Part shown: one piece after another, positions 27,102-36,255 of the stretch
How positions within the stretch are numbered: the stretch's first letter is position 1
How the letters are laid out: each line of letters opens with the position of its first letter
Assembly (NCBI RefSeq): GCF_022394535.1
Contig: NZ_CP089414.1
Location: forward strand, 1,488,001 to 1,552,000
DNA from: Dyella terrae
GTDB taxonomy: Bacteria > Pseudomonadota > Gammaproteobacteria > Xanthomonadales > Rhodanobacteraceae
Direction: 5' to 3'
DNA length: 64,000 nt
Position numbers and translations under genes: made by a program
Notes under the pieces: model-generated
The model's database searches: none
The model's input: the letters and a program-made list of their open reading frames with translations, nothing else
Told to the model about the DNA's origin: nothing

Positions 27102-27896
27102 ATGATTCAACTCGGTCACCACCAACAATCATCTGCAAATTCGCCGGCTGGAAGGAACCCTCCCTGGTCCCGCGATGAGCTTATCCTTGCCCTACAGTTG
27201 TACCTACGCCATAGGGCGTCGTTGCCTACAAAGTCGCACCCAGAGGTGATTGAACTCTCTGCGCTACTGGGCAAGATGGGGCCCGCATTAGGGGCTCCCG
27301 ATAATGAGACGTATCGAAACGCAAATGGCGTCTACATGAAAATGAATAACTTTAGGCGCTTTGACCCGGAGTACACCAGGGAAGGTCGCGTCGGATTACA
27401 ACGAGGTAATAAGGACGAAGAGGCGGTCTGGGAGGATTTTGCGAGCGACCCGGAGATGTTGGCCAGAGTAGCGAATGCAATCCGCACGGCGATTGAGGGC
27501 GCTACTCCAGAAATGAGAGAGCTCACCTCAGTACTCGGGAACGACGGAGACGCAATCGAAGCCATGGAAGGAAGCGTCCTTACACGAATGCACCGAATTC
27601 GCGAGCGTAGTTCAAAGTTGGTAGAGCAGAAAAAGAGCGAAGCGCTGAGAAAATTTGGTTGTTTGAAGTGTGAAGCCTGCGGCTTCGATTTTACGGCGAA
27701 GTACGGCTCCGCCGGCCGGGGAATAATCGATATCCACCATCTGCGACCGGTTCATACGCTTCGCCCCGGGGACACCACCAAGCTAAGCGATCTGGCAATG
27801 CTTTGTGCCAATTGCCACAGGGTAGTTCACTCGAAGAGGAAGTGGCTAACATTGGAGCAACTGCAGCAGCTGCTTAGCGCCGATGCCGGCGGTTGA
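27102..27896 (+). CDS. HNH endonuclease, McrA-like zinc-bound C-terminal domain
   Basis: A 264-residue protein with AAGGA seven bases before the ATG. The N-terminal two thirds contain WSRDELILALQLYLRH and further helical segments, a likely DNA-reading part. The C-terminal HNH nuclease (about 210-255) shows the zinc pair CEACGFDF, the catalytic IIDIHHLRPVHTL, and AMLCANCHRVVHSKRK. It lies 78 bases before the C5 methyltransferase and in the same direction, so it may be that enzyme's restriction partner or a modification-dependent nuclease. Specificity cannot be read. Confidence 0.85.
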   Translation: MIQLGHHQQSSANSPAGRNPPWSRDELILALQLYLRHRASLPTKSHPEVIELSALLGKMGPALGAPDNETYRNANGVYMKMNNFRRFDPEYTREGRVGLQRGNKDEEAVWEDFASDPEMLARVANAIRTAIEGATPEMRELTSVLGNDGDAIEAMEGSVLTRMHRIRERSSKLVEQKKSEALRKFGCLKCEACGFDFTAKYGSAGRGIIDIHHLRPVHTLRPGDTTKLSDLAMLCANCHRVVHSKRKWLTLEQLQQLLSADAGG

Positions 27897-27948
27897 TTTG
27901 CCGGAGGTAACTCACCGGCCTCGATCTTCGCGCCCAGGGCAGCTACAA

Positions 27949-27968
27949 TGGCCTCCGGTAGGAGGCCA
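27949..27968 (+). promoter_or_regulatory. Hairpin covering the ribosome site of the methyltransferase gene
   Basis: TGGCCTCC (27949-27956), loop GGTA, GGAGGCCA (27961-27968). The right arm contains the GGAGG that serves ATG 27975. It could hold down translation or be an operator for autoregulation by the methyltransferase, as known for several C5 enzymes. Confidence 0.65.
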
Positions 27969-27974
27969 ACATTC

Positions 27975-29027
27975 ATGTTCGACATCGATGCGGTAGACCT
28001 TTTTTGTGGAGCCGGCGGTCTGACCGCGGGCCTGCTTAAGGCAAAGGTACATGTGCGTGCCGGTTACGATATTGACCGGATGTGCGAATACGCGTACGAA
28101 AAGAACAACCGGGCGTCCTTCGTCGCCAAGAGCGTCGAAGACGTGACTGTCGAAGAGATCGGTGACTGGTATCGTCCTAATTCGATCAGGCTGCTGGCTG
28201 GCTGTGCTCCCTGCCAACCTTTTTCAACGTACAACCAGGGCCGTGATACGCGTAGCGATAGGAAGTGGCCACTCCTCTACGCGTTCAAGCGCCTAATTGA
28301 AGGTGTTCAACCCGAACTGGTGACCATGGAAAATGTGCCTGATGTGACGAAGCACCAGGTCTACCATGACTTCGTTCAAGCATTGAAGGACGGCGGTTAC
28401 CACGTTTGGGCGGAACGGGTAGCCTGCGTTGACTATGGGTTGCCTCAACAGCGCCGTCGCCACGTATTGCTGGCATCAAGGCTTGGCCCGATTGAGCTTA
28501 TTCCGCCCACTCATACCGGCAAACCGGTAACTGTCAAGGACGTAATAGGCCACCTGCCGAAAATTTCCGCTGGCAAATGTGACCCCAAAGATCCCCTTCA
28601 TCGAGCAGCTACGTTAACGCCGCTGAATTTGGAGCGTATTCGCCAGTCCAGGCCGGGAGGCACATGGATGGATTGGAAACCTGCACTCCGTGCCAAATGT
28701 CATCGGAAAGAAAGCGGCAAGACTTACCCGAGCGTTTATGGCCGAATGAGGTGGGACCAGCCAAGCCCAACCATGACCACCCTTTGCTACGGCTTTGGCA
28801 ATGGTCGCTTTGGTCACCCTAAAGAAGATCGGGCAATATCCTTGAGGGAAGCGGCGACTCTGCAGTCGTTTCCGGTTGGCTACGAATTCATGCCGAAGGA
28901 AGAGATCACCTTCAAAGTTGTTGGTCGCATGATTGGCAACGCTGTTCCGGTACGTCTTGGAGAAGTGATCGGGAAGAGCTTGAAGCGACACCTTAAGATG
29001 GTTGAGAAAGCCCGAAGTCACGCTTGA
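27975..29027 (+). CDS. DNA (cytosine-5-)-methyltransferase
   Basis: A 350-residue C5 methyltransferase from ATG 27975 (GGAGG nine bases upstream; an ATG at 27948 is less likely). Motif I is DLFCGAGGLTAG (8-19), motif IV GCAPCQPFS with catalytic Cys 80, motif VI MENVPDV (118-124), motif VIII QQRRRH (158-163), and motifs IX-X near the end (RAISLREAATLQSFP, MIGNAVPVRLGEVIGKSL). The region between VIII and IX, which reads the target, is about 130 residues. The gene is followed convergently by vsr, overlapping 35 bases. It should protect the host from the element's nucleases. Confidence 0.95.
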   Translation: MFDIDAVDLFCGAGGLTAGLLKAKVHVRAGYDIDRMCEYAYEKNNRASFVAKSVEDVTVEEIGDWYRPNSIRLLAGCAPCQPFSTYNQGRDTRSDRKWPLLYAFKRLIEGVQPELVTMENVPDVTKHQVYHDFVQALKDGGYHVWAERVACVDYGLPQQRRRHVLLASRLGPIELIPPTHTGKPVTVKDVIGHLPKISAGKCDPKDPLHRAATLTPLNLERIRQSRPGGTWMDWKPALRAKCHRKESGKTYPSVYGRMRWDQPSPTMTTLCYGFGNGRFGHPKEDRAISLREAATLQSFPVGYEFMPKEEITFKVVGRMIGNAVPVRLGEVIGKSLKRHLKMVEKARSHA

Positions 29028-29403
29028 TGCGTGACTCCAGCTCTTTCCTATCCTTTGTTTGACACTCCCAGATTACTAGCGGGCGCCAACCCAATTTTCT
29101 GAGCTCGTCCTCCTTTCGTGAGTCGCGAGCGACATTCGCGGCGAATTTCGGCAGCCAATAGTCTCGCCGCGTCTTGGGTGATGTGGTCCGGCTGCAACCG
29201 GGGTGTCGATGCCAAAAGCACCCGTGCACAAAGATTACCGTTCGATACTTCGGAAGCACTATGTCCGGAGAGCCGGGGAGATCGCGGCGGTGCAAGCGAA
29301 ATCTAAGCCCCAAAAAATGAAGAGCGCGTCTGACGCTCAATTCAGGGCCGGTATTCGCGCGTTTCACTGCGCGCATGATTTGGCTTCTCGTTGTTGGAGA
29401 CAT
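28993..29403 (-). CDS. vsr: Very short patch repair endonuclease Vsr
   Basis: Vsr nicks beside T:G mismatches that arise when 5-methylcytosine deaminates, so it limits the mutation cost of the C5 methyltransferase. The 136-residue protein shows MRAVKRANTGPELSVRRALH, the catalytic Asp in LPGSPDIVLPKYRTVIFVHG, the zinc-binding GCFWHRHPGC, and the end NVARDSRKEDELRKLGWRPL with VIWECQ. Its ATG shares a base with the stop of the upstream GHKL-nuclease gene (TGATG), so it belongs to that minus-strand operon and converges on the methyltransferase. Some R-M systems use Vsr-fold proteins as restriction enzymes, so that role is possible too. Confidence 0.93.
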   Translation of the reverse strand: MSPTTRSQIMRAVKRANTGPELSVRRALHFLGLRFRLHRRDLPGSPDIVLPKYRTVIFVHGCFWHRHPGCSRTTSPKTRRDYWLPKFAANVARDSRKEDELRKLGWRPLVIWECQTKDRKELESRIKRDFGLSQPS

Positions 29404-31373
29404 CAGGCTAGCTGCGCCACCACTCTATCGACGCGATCGAGCTCCTTATTGCTCGCAATATAAGACTGGTAGGCCCTGAGAGCACCACTAATAAGACTAT
29501 CGAAGTGAACTATTCTCGATCCAGGTGAGATGGCGTCCATAACGTATCTTACGCGCGCCGGATTGGTGCTCTCTTCTTCGATGAGAGGGCCTATAACAAA
29601 AACCACTTCAATTGACGGGTTGGTTTCACCTTGCGCCCGCAGAATCTTAGTGAGCTTGTCTACATAAAGTGCGCCCTGCTTCTGAAGGTCAAATAACAAC
29701 ATTTGCCTTCCCGCGCGCTTGAGCTCCACAATAATGTGCTTGCCCAGCACGGTTCTATATTTAATGTCGACCCTGCCAAGCTTTTCCTGCTCGCTTAAAT
29801 CATCGACTATTACACCATCTTCCAATAGTCGAGTTTCAATCAACTCGGAGCCATCGGCACGTTCCCACGTGGGGTCAAGTAGCCACATGTGATCAAACAT
29901 GTGATTCTGGAGGGCGCGCTCCTTCTCATTATCGTCAACTAATTTCTGGAAAACGCGAATAACCTCTACTCTGGATTTGATTATGTCTCTATATAAAGAT
30001 GCCTCCAGGGAGTCACGCTGCGCAATCAGTGGTATTAATTTATCTGCCCCAACCTCAACAGCGTCAATTAGCTCGTTAACGGTGCCGCGGAGCTTCAGTC
30101 GCTCGAATGCCATTATGCTATCGCGAAGCACGGCCTTCCTGTCCTCAGCGCTATCAATAGGCAATGACGCGACCTTGGCTATAAGAGCTTTTGCCTGATC
30201 GCGATAGCTCTCGTCCAGCGATTCGAACCATTCCTTAATTGCCGGGTGCTCATCTGCAACGTCTTGTGCGCCGGAATCACGCCGCCACTTTGACCACTGG
30301 GGCTCAATCTTCGAAAGAAGGTGCTTCAGATACGCGAACATTGCCGCTGCACGAGGATCGCTCTCCTGTATTCGCTGCCTGTCGCTGGTGGCGATATCGT
30401 CGTCGTTATCGAAGTCCAGGAAATCCGCCTCAAGCTGGCCGGTTAGATATTTTGTATATATGCGACCATCGTTTATGTTGTCGAGAATGTTTTCTTGAAT
30501 GAGGCGGCCGTGTGCCATAAGCACAATAGAATTTAGGTTGTTTCCATCGACATCTACTAGCATCTTGGGTTTCACGGCAGTGCCGATCCATCCACTGACC
30601 TGCCATTCCGCAGGCCAGCCATCAAGGCTGCTAGGTAGAGTAGCTTCGTTTCTCATATTCGCTGCGGCTTTTGAGCGAGCTTCGTCAATACAGCCAATAT
30701 GCCAGAGATATTCAACGGCGCGAATGTCGTCTCTGTCGGCGGCGGTGACCGGGATCGCATCAATCAGGATCTTGAAATCGGAGCCACCTATTACAGAGAA
30801 TCTCCGCGCGAGTCGGCGCCGAAGGGCCGTCAATGTCGACGGAACGCGGCCCTTCTTGAGCTTTGAGAGAACGATTTTTGTACCTACATTAATTGCAAGG
30901 TTCGACCGGGGAAGAGGCTCGGGTACATATCGACTAAGCTGCCCCTCAATGGCTTCTCGGATTTTTGGCACGCTCATCATTAAGCCGTGAAGCTCGCCAT
31001 CTTTAATAGACTCAATCCTCACTTCGTCCGCGATCGAAAAGAGAGACAGTTTCCCTAGTCCTTTCCGCCCCATGACGTGGCGGCCAAGGCTGGTGGTTGT
31101 TTTTTCCTTGGCTCTTCGCCTGTAGCCCACCTTGAGAAACTTGGAATTCATATCGTCGATGGTCATGCCTATGCCATCGTCCGTAATCGTTATTTCTCGA
31201 GTCGAATTGTTGTAATCGATTTTGACTTCCTTGGCATCGGCATCCCAGGCGTTAGCAACAATTTCCGTCAAAACAGCTGCAACATTGCTATATAGATTTA
31301 TACCAAGATGATCCAAGACATTGAGGTCAATCGTCATCTGATAGGGAGATTCGATTGATGTCGTCATATCCAT
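29403..31373 (-). CDS. GHKL (MORC/Hsp90-like) ATPase fused to a PD-(D/E)XK-like nuclease domain
   Basis: A 656-residue protein. The N-terminal Bergerat ATPase shows the N box with E37 and N41 in TEIVANAWDADA, the G1 box DDGIGM (65-70) and the G2 box GRKGLGKLSLFSIAD (102-116). A transducer-like middle and a helical region (about 340-490) follow. Near the C-terminus, VDIKY (D536) then HIIVELKRAG (E550, K552) fits the D...ExK of a PD-(D/E)XK nuclease. Such paraMORC proteins are known from restriction-modification operons. I recall that HgiDII/BbrUII-type restriction enzymes (target GTCGAC) have this build, but this is not firm. It is AT-rich and ends coupled to vsr. Confidence 0.82.
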   Translation of the reverse strand: MDMTTSIESPYQMTIDLNVLDHLGINLYSNVAAVLTEIVANAWDADAKEVKIDYNNSTREITITDDGIGMTIDDMNSKFLKVGYRRRAKEKTTTSLGRHVMGRKGLGKLSLFSIADEVRIESIKDGELHGLMMSVPKIREAIEGQLSRYVPEPLPRSNLAINVGTKIVLSKLKKGRVPSTLTALRRRLARRFSVIGGSDFKILIDAIPVTAADRDDIRAVEYLWHIGCIDEARSKAAANMRNEATLPSSLDGWPAEWQVSGWIGTAVKPKMLVDVDGNNLNSIVLMAHGRLIQENILDNINDGRIYTKYLTGQLEADFLDFDNDDDIATSDRQRIQESDPRAAAMFAYLKHLLSKIEPQWSKWRRDSGAQDVADEHPAIKEWFESLDESYRDQAKALIAKVASLPIDSAEDRKAVLRDSIMAFERLKLRGTVNELIDAVEVGADKLIPLIAQRDSLEASLYRDIIKSRVEVIRVFQKLVDDNEKERALQNHMFDHMWLLDPTWERADGSELIETRLLEDGVIVDDLSEQEKLGRVDIKYRTVLGKHIIVELKRAGRQMLLFDLQKQGALYVDKLTKILRAQGETNPSIEVVFVIGPLIEEESTNPARVRYVMDAISPGSRIVHFDSLISGALRAYQSYIASNKELDRVDRVVAQLA

Positions 31374-31448
31374 ATTTACGTCTCTATGCCATGTGGTCAG
31401 CGGTTGATTTATTCCGATCAGCGACGAATACGTCGCCCATTTAAATTT

Positions 31449-32219
31449 TCACTGGACACCAGTGTAAGACCGGGCGATCGCACTGCTTCGAGCCGGCATG
31501 CGATAGGATCGCTGAGTGATATACGCTTCGATGCCCGCAAGCACTGCGTCCAAATAGACCTCGGTTTCCTTGGAAATCGCCATTAGCTCATCTAGCGATG
31601 TATCGTGGCCGCAGTCTTCAAATGAAACTCTTCCGTGGGCCAGTTCATTGCGCTTTTCTTTTATCTTGAGAAGCCGTGCTCCATCGCGACTCAACGAAAG
31701 ATCATGACTGGCCACTTGGAACCCATAACGCTCGGCGGTTTCTCTTATTTCCCTGGCATCTATATTTCCTGAGAAAAGCTTCTTTTTGTCGTAGCCGAGT
31801 TCGACGATAGATCGGTGTATTGGATGGTTGCTCTCCAATACGTACTTTCCATCACCGCTTATCGCTTTCTTGAAGTTGAGAAGTACGATCCTTTTAACTG
31901 CCTCGGTTAGCTCGTCGAAGCTACACTCATCGCTGAGCAGACACCTGTGAATCGCATCTATTGCGTTCGTCATGGTCGACTCGACCAAGTTATATAGCAA
32001 CAGATATCCATTGGCTCGCATGGTTTTAATTAACTCGCGATTTATAACACCATCGACGACCACCGGGACTTCTGAACTCGGTTCATAACGAGCAACCCCC
32101 GTCGCTCTGTGCTCGGTGAGACAGCAGACAAAATCCAGGTAACGACGGACCTCGTCGCATCTCTTGCTAAAGAGCTCGCGAACCTCAAGAAGCGCTAATG
32201 AATCACTCGTCGGTGCCAT
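31449..32219 (-). CDS. HEPN-domain protein (MAE_28990/MAE_18760-like), putative RNase
   Basis: The ATG at 32219 lies inside the 3' end of the DUF262 gene (17-base overlap) and gives 256 mostly helical residues. The HEPN active-site pattern R-N-x3-H is present as RNELAH (190-195) in KEKRNELAHGRVSF, next to a helix carrying SLSRDGARLLKIKEK. HEPN nucleases usually cut RNA and act in toxin-antitoxin and abortive-infection systems. Proteins of this kind are often found beside DUF262 proteins. The overlap suggests the two are made in fixed ratio. Antisense ORFs in this region are shadows. Confidence 0.78.
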   Translation of the reverse strand: MAPTSDSLALLEVRELFSKRCDEVRRYLDFVCCLTEHRATGVARYEPSSEVPVVVDGVINRELIKTMRANGYLLLYNLVESTMTNAIDAIHRCLLSDECSFDELTEAVKRIVLLNFKKAISGDGKYVLESNHPIHRSIVELGYDKKKLFSGNIDAREIRETAERYGFQVASHDLSLSRDGARLLKIKEKRNELAHGRVSFEDCGHDTSLDELMAISKETEVYLDAVLAGIEAYITQRSYRMPARSSAIARSYTGVQ

Positions 32220-33336
32220 TGTCGTCTCGCAGACCGTCATCAGACTCAAGCGCCGGCTGAACACCAAGCAGGCTATCCCGTACGAAATGAATTCTGTTGA
32301 TTACCTTGGGACGTGAGTTGCTTGCGTCGGATCGAGTGAGGACCTTGAAAGCCTCGCTATCCAACCACGTCATATCCGCGGGAGATGTGCACCCTAAGTC
32401 CTGGGCCAATGCCACGCCAACAGATATTGCCTCAAAACGGATTCTAGGCACCGAACTATTGTTCGAAGCTTTCCGGAATCCATACGGGAAGAACTGTTCG
32501 ACAAAGCTAAGCATGTTGTCAAAGATCTGAACTTGCTTGGCCTGATCGAAGCCATGGGCATTCATTTCATCAAGGTATGCATCAAGGAAATCGTCAACGC
32601 GCTTGTTGAAGTTTTGGTATCGATCTAGATAAGCGAAGAACCGGAGGACCATTTCTTCGTATTCGCGATGCTTCACGCGAACGGCACTAACAGGACACAG
32701 GCGTTGGAACCTCTCCGATGCGGCCAGTTCACGAATTAGTGGCATGAAGTCACCATCTCGAGAGCCAAATCGCTTTTCCATGTCCTTCAGCTTGGTGCCA
32801 CCACTATTAAGGCGATCGAATAGTTGGCGACGCGCCTCCTCGTCCACCTCTATCAGCTCGATCATGCGCATCGTTTTGCGCTGAAACCTGAGCTGCCTCG
32901 AAAGTGGGAGGTCATCGAAGTAGAAGCCATTGAGCTTATTTAGTAGCTCAAGCCGCTGCAGTTGCAGCTCATTGCCAATAAACCGCACGAGGGTACGGAT
33001 ACGCTGTGATCCATCGACAATTTCAAGTCGCCCCTCATTCTCACCGCTGGTTACGTCGGCAACATACAAATAGGGGATGGGCAAGTTAAGGAGAATGGAC
33101 TCAATAAATCGCGCCTGCTGTGGCTCTTTCCATATCATCTCTCGTTGATAATCTGGAATAAAGAGTTCGGCTCTGTCGTCCTCCAGCTTGGTGGTGAATT
33201 TTGAAACTATGACTTCAATGGGGTATTCCCTGATATCAAAATCAGTTTCTTTTTGTTTTTCTTTTATCTGATCGTCGGCCTCGTTCTTTTGATTCTCGCT
33301 GACGTTCGGAAATAGATCCTTACTCATTCCAGCCAT
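32203..33336 (-). CDS. DUF262 (ParB/Srx-like, GmrSD-N-type) protein
   Basis: ATG 33336 gives 377 residues; a GTG at 33366 would add ten. After a charged lysine/glutamate-rich head comes the DUF262 core: FIPDYQREMIWKEPQQARFI (59-78) and LEIVDGSQRIRTLVRFIGNE (104-123), with the DGSQR signature of the ParB/sulfiredoxin-like nucleotide-binding fold. The rest is helical. DUF262 is the N-terminal half of GmrSD-type modification-dependent restriction enzymes and appears in many defence loci. No C-terminal DUF1524 HNH domain is present. It is first in the operon DUF262, HEPN, GHKL-nuclease, vsr. Confidence 0.85.
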   Translation of the reverse strand: MAGMSKDLFPNVSENQKNEADDQIKEKQKETDFDIREYPIEVIVSKFTTKLEDDRAELFIPDYQREMIWKEPQQARFIESILLNLPIPYLYVADVTSGENEGRLEIVDGSQRIRTLVRFIGNELQLQRLELLNKLNGFYFDDLPLSRQLRFQRKTMRMIELIEVDEEARRQLFDRLNSGGTKLKDMEKRFGSRDGDFMPLIRELAASERFQRLCPVSAVRVKHREYEEMVLRFFAYLDRYQNFNKRVDDFLDAYLDEMNAHGFDQAKQVQIFDNMLSFVEQFFPYGFRKASNNSSVPRIRFEAISVGVALAQDLGCTSPADMTWLDSEAFKVLTRSDASNSRPKVINRIHFVRDSLLGVQPALESDDGLRDDNGTDE

Positions 33337-33668
33337 CTCGCCCCCCAATCCAGGTATCAAGCGCACACCATGTGCAATATTTCACCAGCTTGGAACCAAT
33401 ATTGGCAGTATCAGTACTTGGCCACCACATCTTCTTGCGAATTCGCACCTCGGGGGACGTAGCCAAACCCTACTGGGCCTACCTCTTGGTAAGCCTCGAG
33501 CTATCCGGCCAGGTGCTCAGTCATGGAATCGATTGCTCGGGCCGTACGCCCCTTACCACAGAGAACTGTGCGCGGGGCCAGGTATTGGCCAAAGGGACAA
33601 GCAAAGAGGGCCCGCCATATGGACGGGCCCTCTCGACTTTTCAACCAGTTACGCACGGCACCCCTTTT

Positions 33669-33691
33669 GGGGCATCAGCTACCAAATAGCG
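33669..33691. repeat. Right terminal inverted repeat of the transposon
   Basis: Begins GGGGCATCAGCTACC and ends AAATAGCG on the plus strand. It is the inverted copy of 24064-24086 with one mismatch. Confidence 0.88.
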
Positions 33692-33699
33692 CAGACCAT
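33692..33699. repeat. Right 8-bp target-site duplication (CAGACCAT)
   Basis: Exact copy of 24056-24063. It lies 12 bases beyond the purA stop codon. Confidence 0.88.
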
Positions 33700-33711
33700 G
33701 GAACGGGACGA

Positions 33712-35043
<1,332 letters not shown>

Positions 35044-35186
35044 CTAGGGGCCAAATTGCCAAGGGAACGTTTCAACCTTGCCAGCGCGGGCTGGCGACCG
35101 GCGTCCACTCACTCGCGAACCACCGGAAGGACGATCACGCATCCCTGAAACCGTGATGGGTTGAGCGGCCCATCCGCCGCATTAAC

Positions 35187-35375
35187 TCAATGCATCAGTT
35201 GCAATGCCGCCAGGCCGATAACGATGGCCACGGCGCCAAACAGGCGCAGTGCTCGCGGGCTGAGTTTCACCGCCTCACGCATGGTGGCTTGCCAGCCACG
35301 CGGCGCGGCGAACAGCACCAGCCCTTCAATCACCAACACCAGGCACAACGCGCCCAGCAGTTCACGCCACATCAC
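35187..35375 (-). CDS. DUF2065-family small membrane protein (YjeT-like)
   Basis: A 62-residue protein with two hydrophobic helices (ELLGALCLVLVIEGLVLFAA and LRLFGAVAIVIGLAALQL) around a short basic loop. Sequence and its place between hflC and purA match the DUF2065/YjeT family. Function unknown. It starts 10 bases after the hflC stop, so it is in that operon. The 182 bases to purA hold no clear gene. Confidence 0.85.
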   Translation of the reverse strand: MMWRELLGALCLVLVIEGLVLFAAPRGWQATMREAVKLSPRALRLFGAVAIVIGLAALQLMH

Positions 35376-35385
35376 TCGTCACCAC

Positions 35386-36255
35386 TCAGTGACGGGGCGA
35401 TGCACCGTCGTTGAAATACTTCAGGAACTCCGAATCCGGCTTGAGCACCAACACGCCCTTGCCGTCCTTGAAGGAGGTACGGTACGCGGTCAGGCTTCGA
35501 TAAAACGCGAAGAACTCCGGATCCTGACCGTAGGCCTGCGCGTAGATGGCCGCGGCCTGCGCATCACCCTCGCCCTTGACCTTGGCGGCGTCGCGATCAG
35601 CGTCGGCCTTGATCACCTGCGCCTGGCGGTCGGCATCGGCCTTGATGGTTTCAGCGGCCTGCTGACCGGTGTAACGCAGCTCGTTGGCGAGCTGCGCACG
35701 CTCGGCGCGCATGCGCTTGTAGACCGACTCGCTCACTTCGTCCGGCAGGTCGATGCGCTTGATGCGCACGTCGACCACAGCAATGCCCAGGTTCTTGCGG
35801 GCGGCGGCGTCGGTTTGCTTGCGCACGCGCTCAGTCACGTCCTTGCGGCCGGCGGAGACCAGCTCCTGCAGGGTGCGTCCGTTGAACTCAAAGCGCAGCG
35901 CATCCTTCACGATGGGCGTAAGGCGGTTCGCTGCTTGCAGCTCGTCGCCCGCGGTGGCGCGGTAGTAGGCGGCGTTGTCGGCAATGCGCCACTTCACGTA
36001 GAAGTCGACATTGACGCTCTTCTTTTCCGAGGTGAAGTAACGCTCGGGCTGCGCTTCCAGGGTGAGGATGCGGTTGTCGAACGTCATCACTTGCTGGATG
36101 AACGGAAGCTTGGCGTGTAGGCCCGGCTGGTCGCCGGTGCGCACGATGCGGCCGAACTGCAGCACAAGCGCGGTCTGGCCTTCGTGCACCACGAACAGGC
36201 TGTTGAAGCCGAGCAATACGATCAGCACGGCGATGATGGCTGAGCCTAACTTCAT
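35386..36255 (-). CDS. hflC: FtsH-protease modulator HflC
   Basis: Partner of HflK in the large periplasmic-facing SPFH/band-7 complex that cages and tunes the FtsH protease. The 289-residue protein has one N-terminal membrane anchor (residues 4-20, then NSLFVVHEGQTALVLQFGRI) and the band-7 domain. It ends with the alanine-rich helical region DRDAAKVKGEGDAQAAAIYA that typifies these proteins. Its start overlaps the hflK stop by 4 bases (ATGA, 36252-36255). Confidence 0.96.
   Translation of the reverse strand: MKLGSAIIAVLIVLLGFNSLFVVHEGQTALVLQFGRIVRTGDQPGLHAKLPFIQQVMTFDNRILTLEAQPERYFTSEKKSVNVDFYVKWRIADNAAYYRATAGDELQAANRLTPIVKDALRFEFNGRTLQELVSAGRKDVTERVRKQTDAAARKNLGIAVVDVRIKRIDLPDEVSESVYKRMRAERAQLANELRYTGQQAAETIKADADRQAQVIKADADRDAAKVKGEGDAQAAAIYAQAYGQDPEFFAFYRSLTAYRTSFKDGKGVLVLKPDSEFLKYFNDGASPRH

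Larger units (their letters stand above)
24064..33691. mobile_element. 9.6-kb IS1595-type transposon carrying restriction/defence genes
   Basis: The element is defined by 23-bp terminal inverted repeats (24064-24086 and 33669-33691, one mismatch) and a perfect 8-bp flanking duplication (CAGACCAT). Inside are an IS1595-family transposase, a coiled-coil protein, a small HTH-like protein, an antitoxin-like protein, an HNH nuclease, a C5 methyltransferase, Vsr, a GHKL-nuclease protein, a HEPN protein and a DUF262 protein. The interior is visibly more AT-rich than the flanks, above all 29.4-33.4 kb. The IS1595 family is known to include members with passenger genes. No inverted repeats were found hugging the transposase alone, so I read the whole 9,628 bp as one unit. 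Confidence 0.85.
33337..33711. other. Right end of the transposon: promoter region, hairpin, no supported gene
   Basis: CCAATATTGG (33396-33405) is a perfect 10-bp palindrome about 60 bases upstream of the DUF262 start and may be an operator. AGAGGGCCCG (33605-33614) pairs with CGGGCCCTCT (33624-33633), a strong hairpin that could stop purA read-through into the element. Then come the right terminal repeat and the target duplication. The plus-strand frame at 33372-33689 runs through the hairpin and the repeat and has no ribosome site. Confidence 0.6.

Noticed and set aside
33372..33689. A 105-codon plus-strand frame at the right transposon end
   Set aside because: No ribosome site, no family, and it reads through the hairpin and the terminal inverted repeat.
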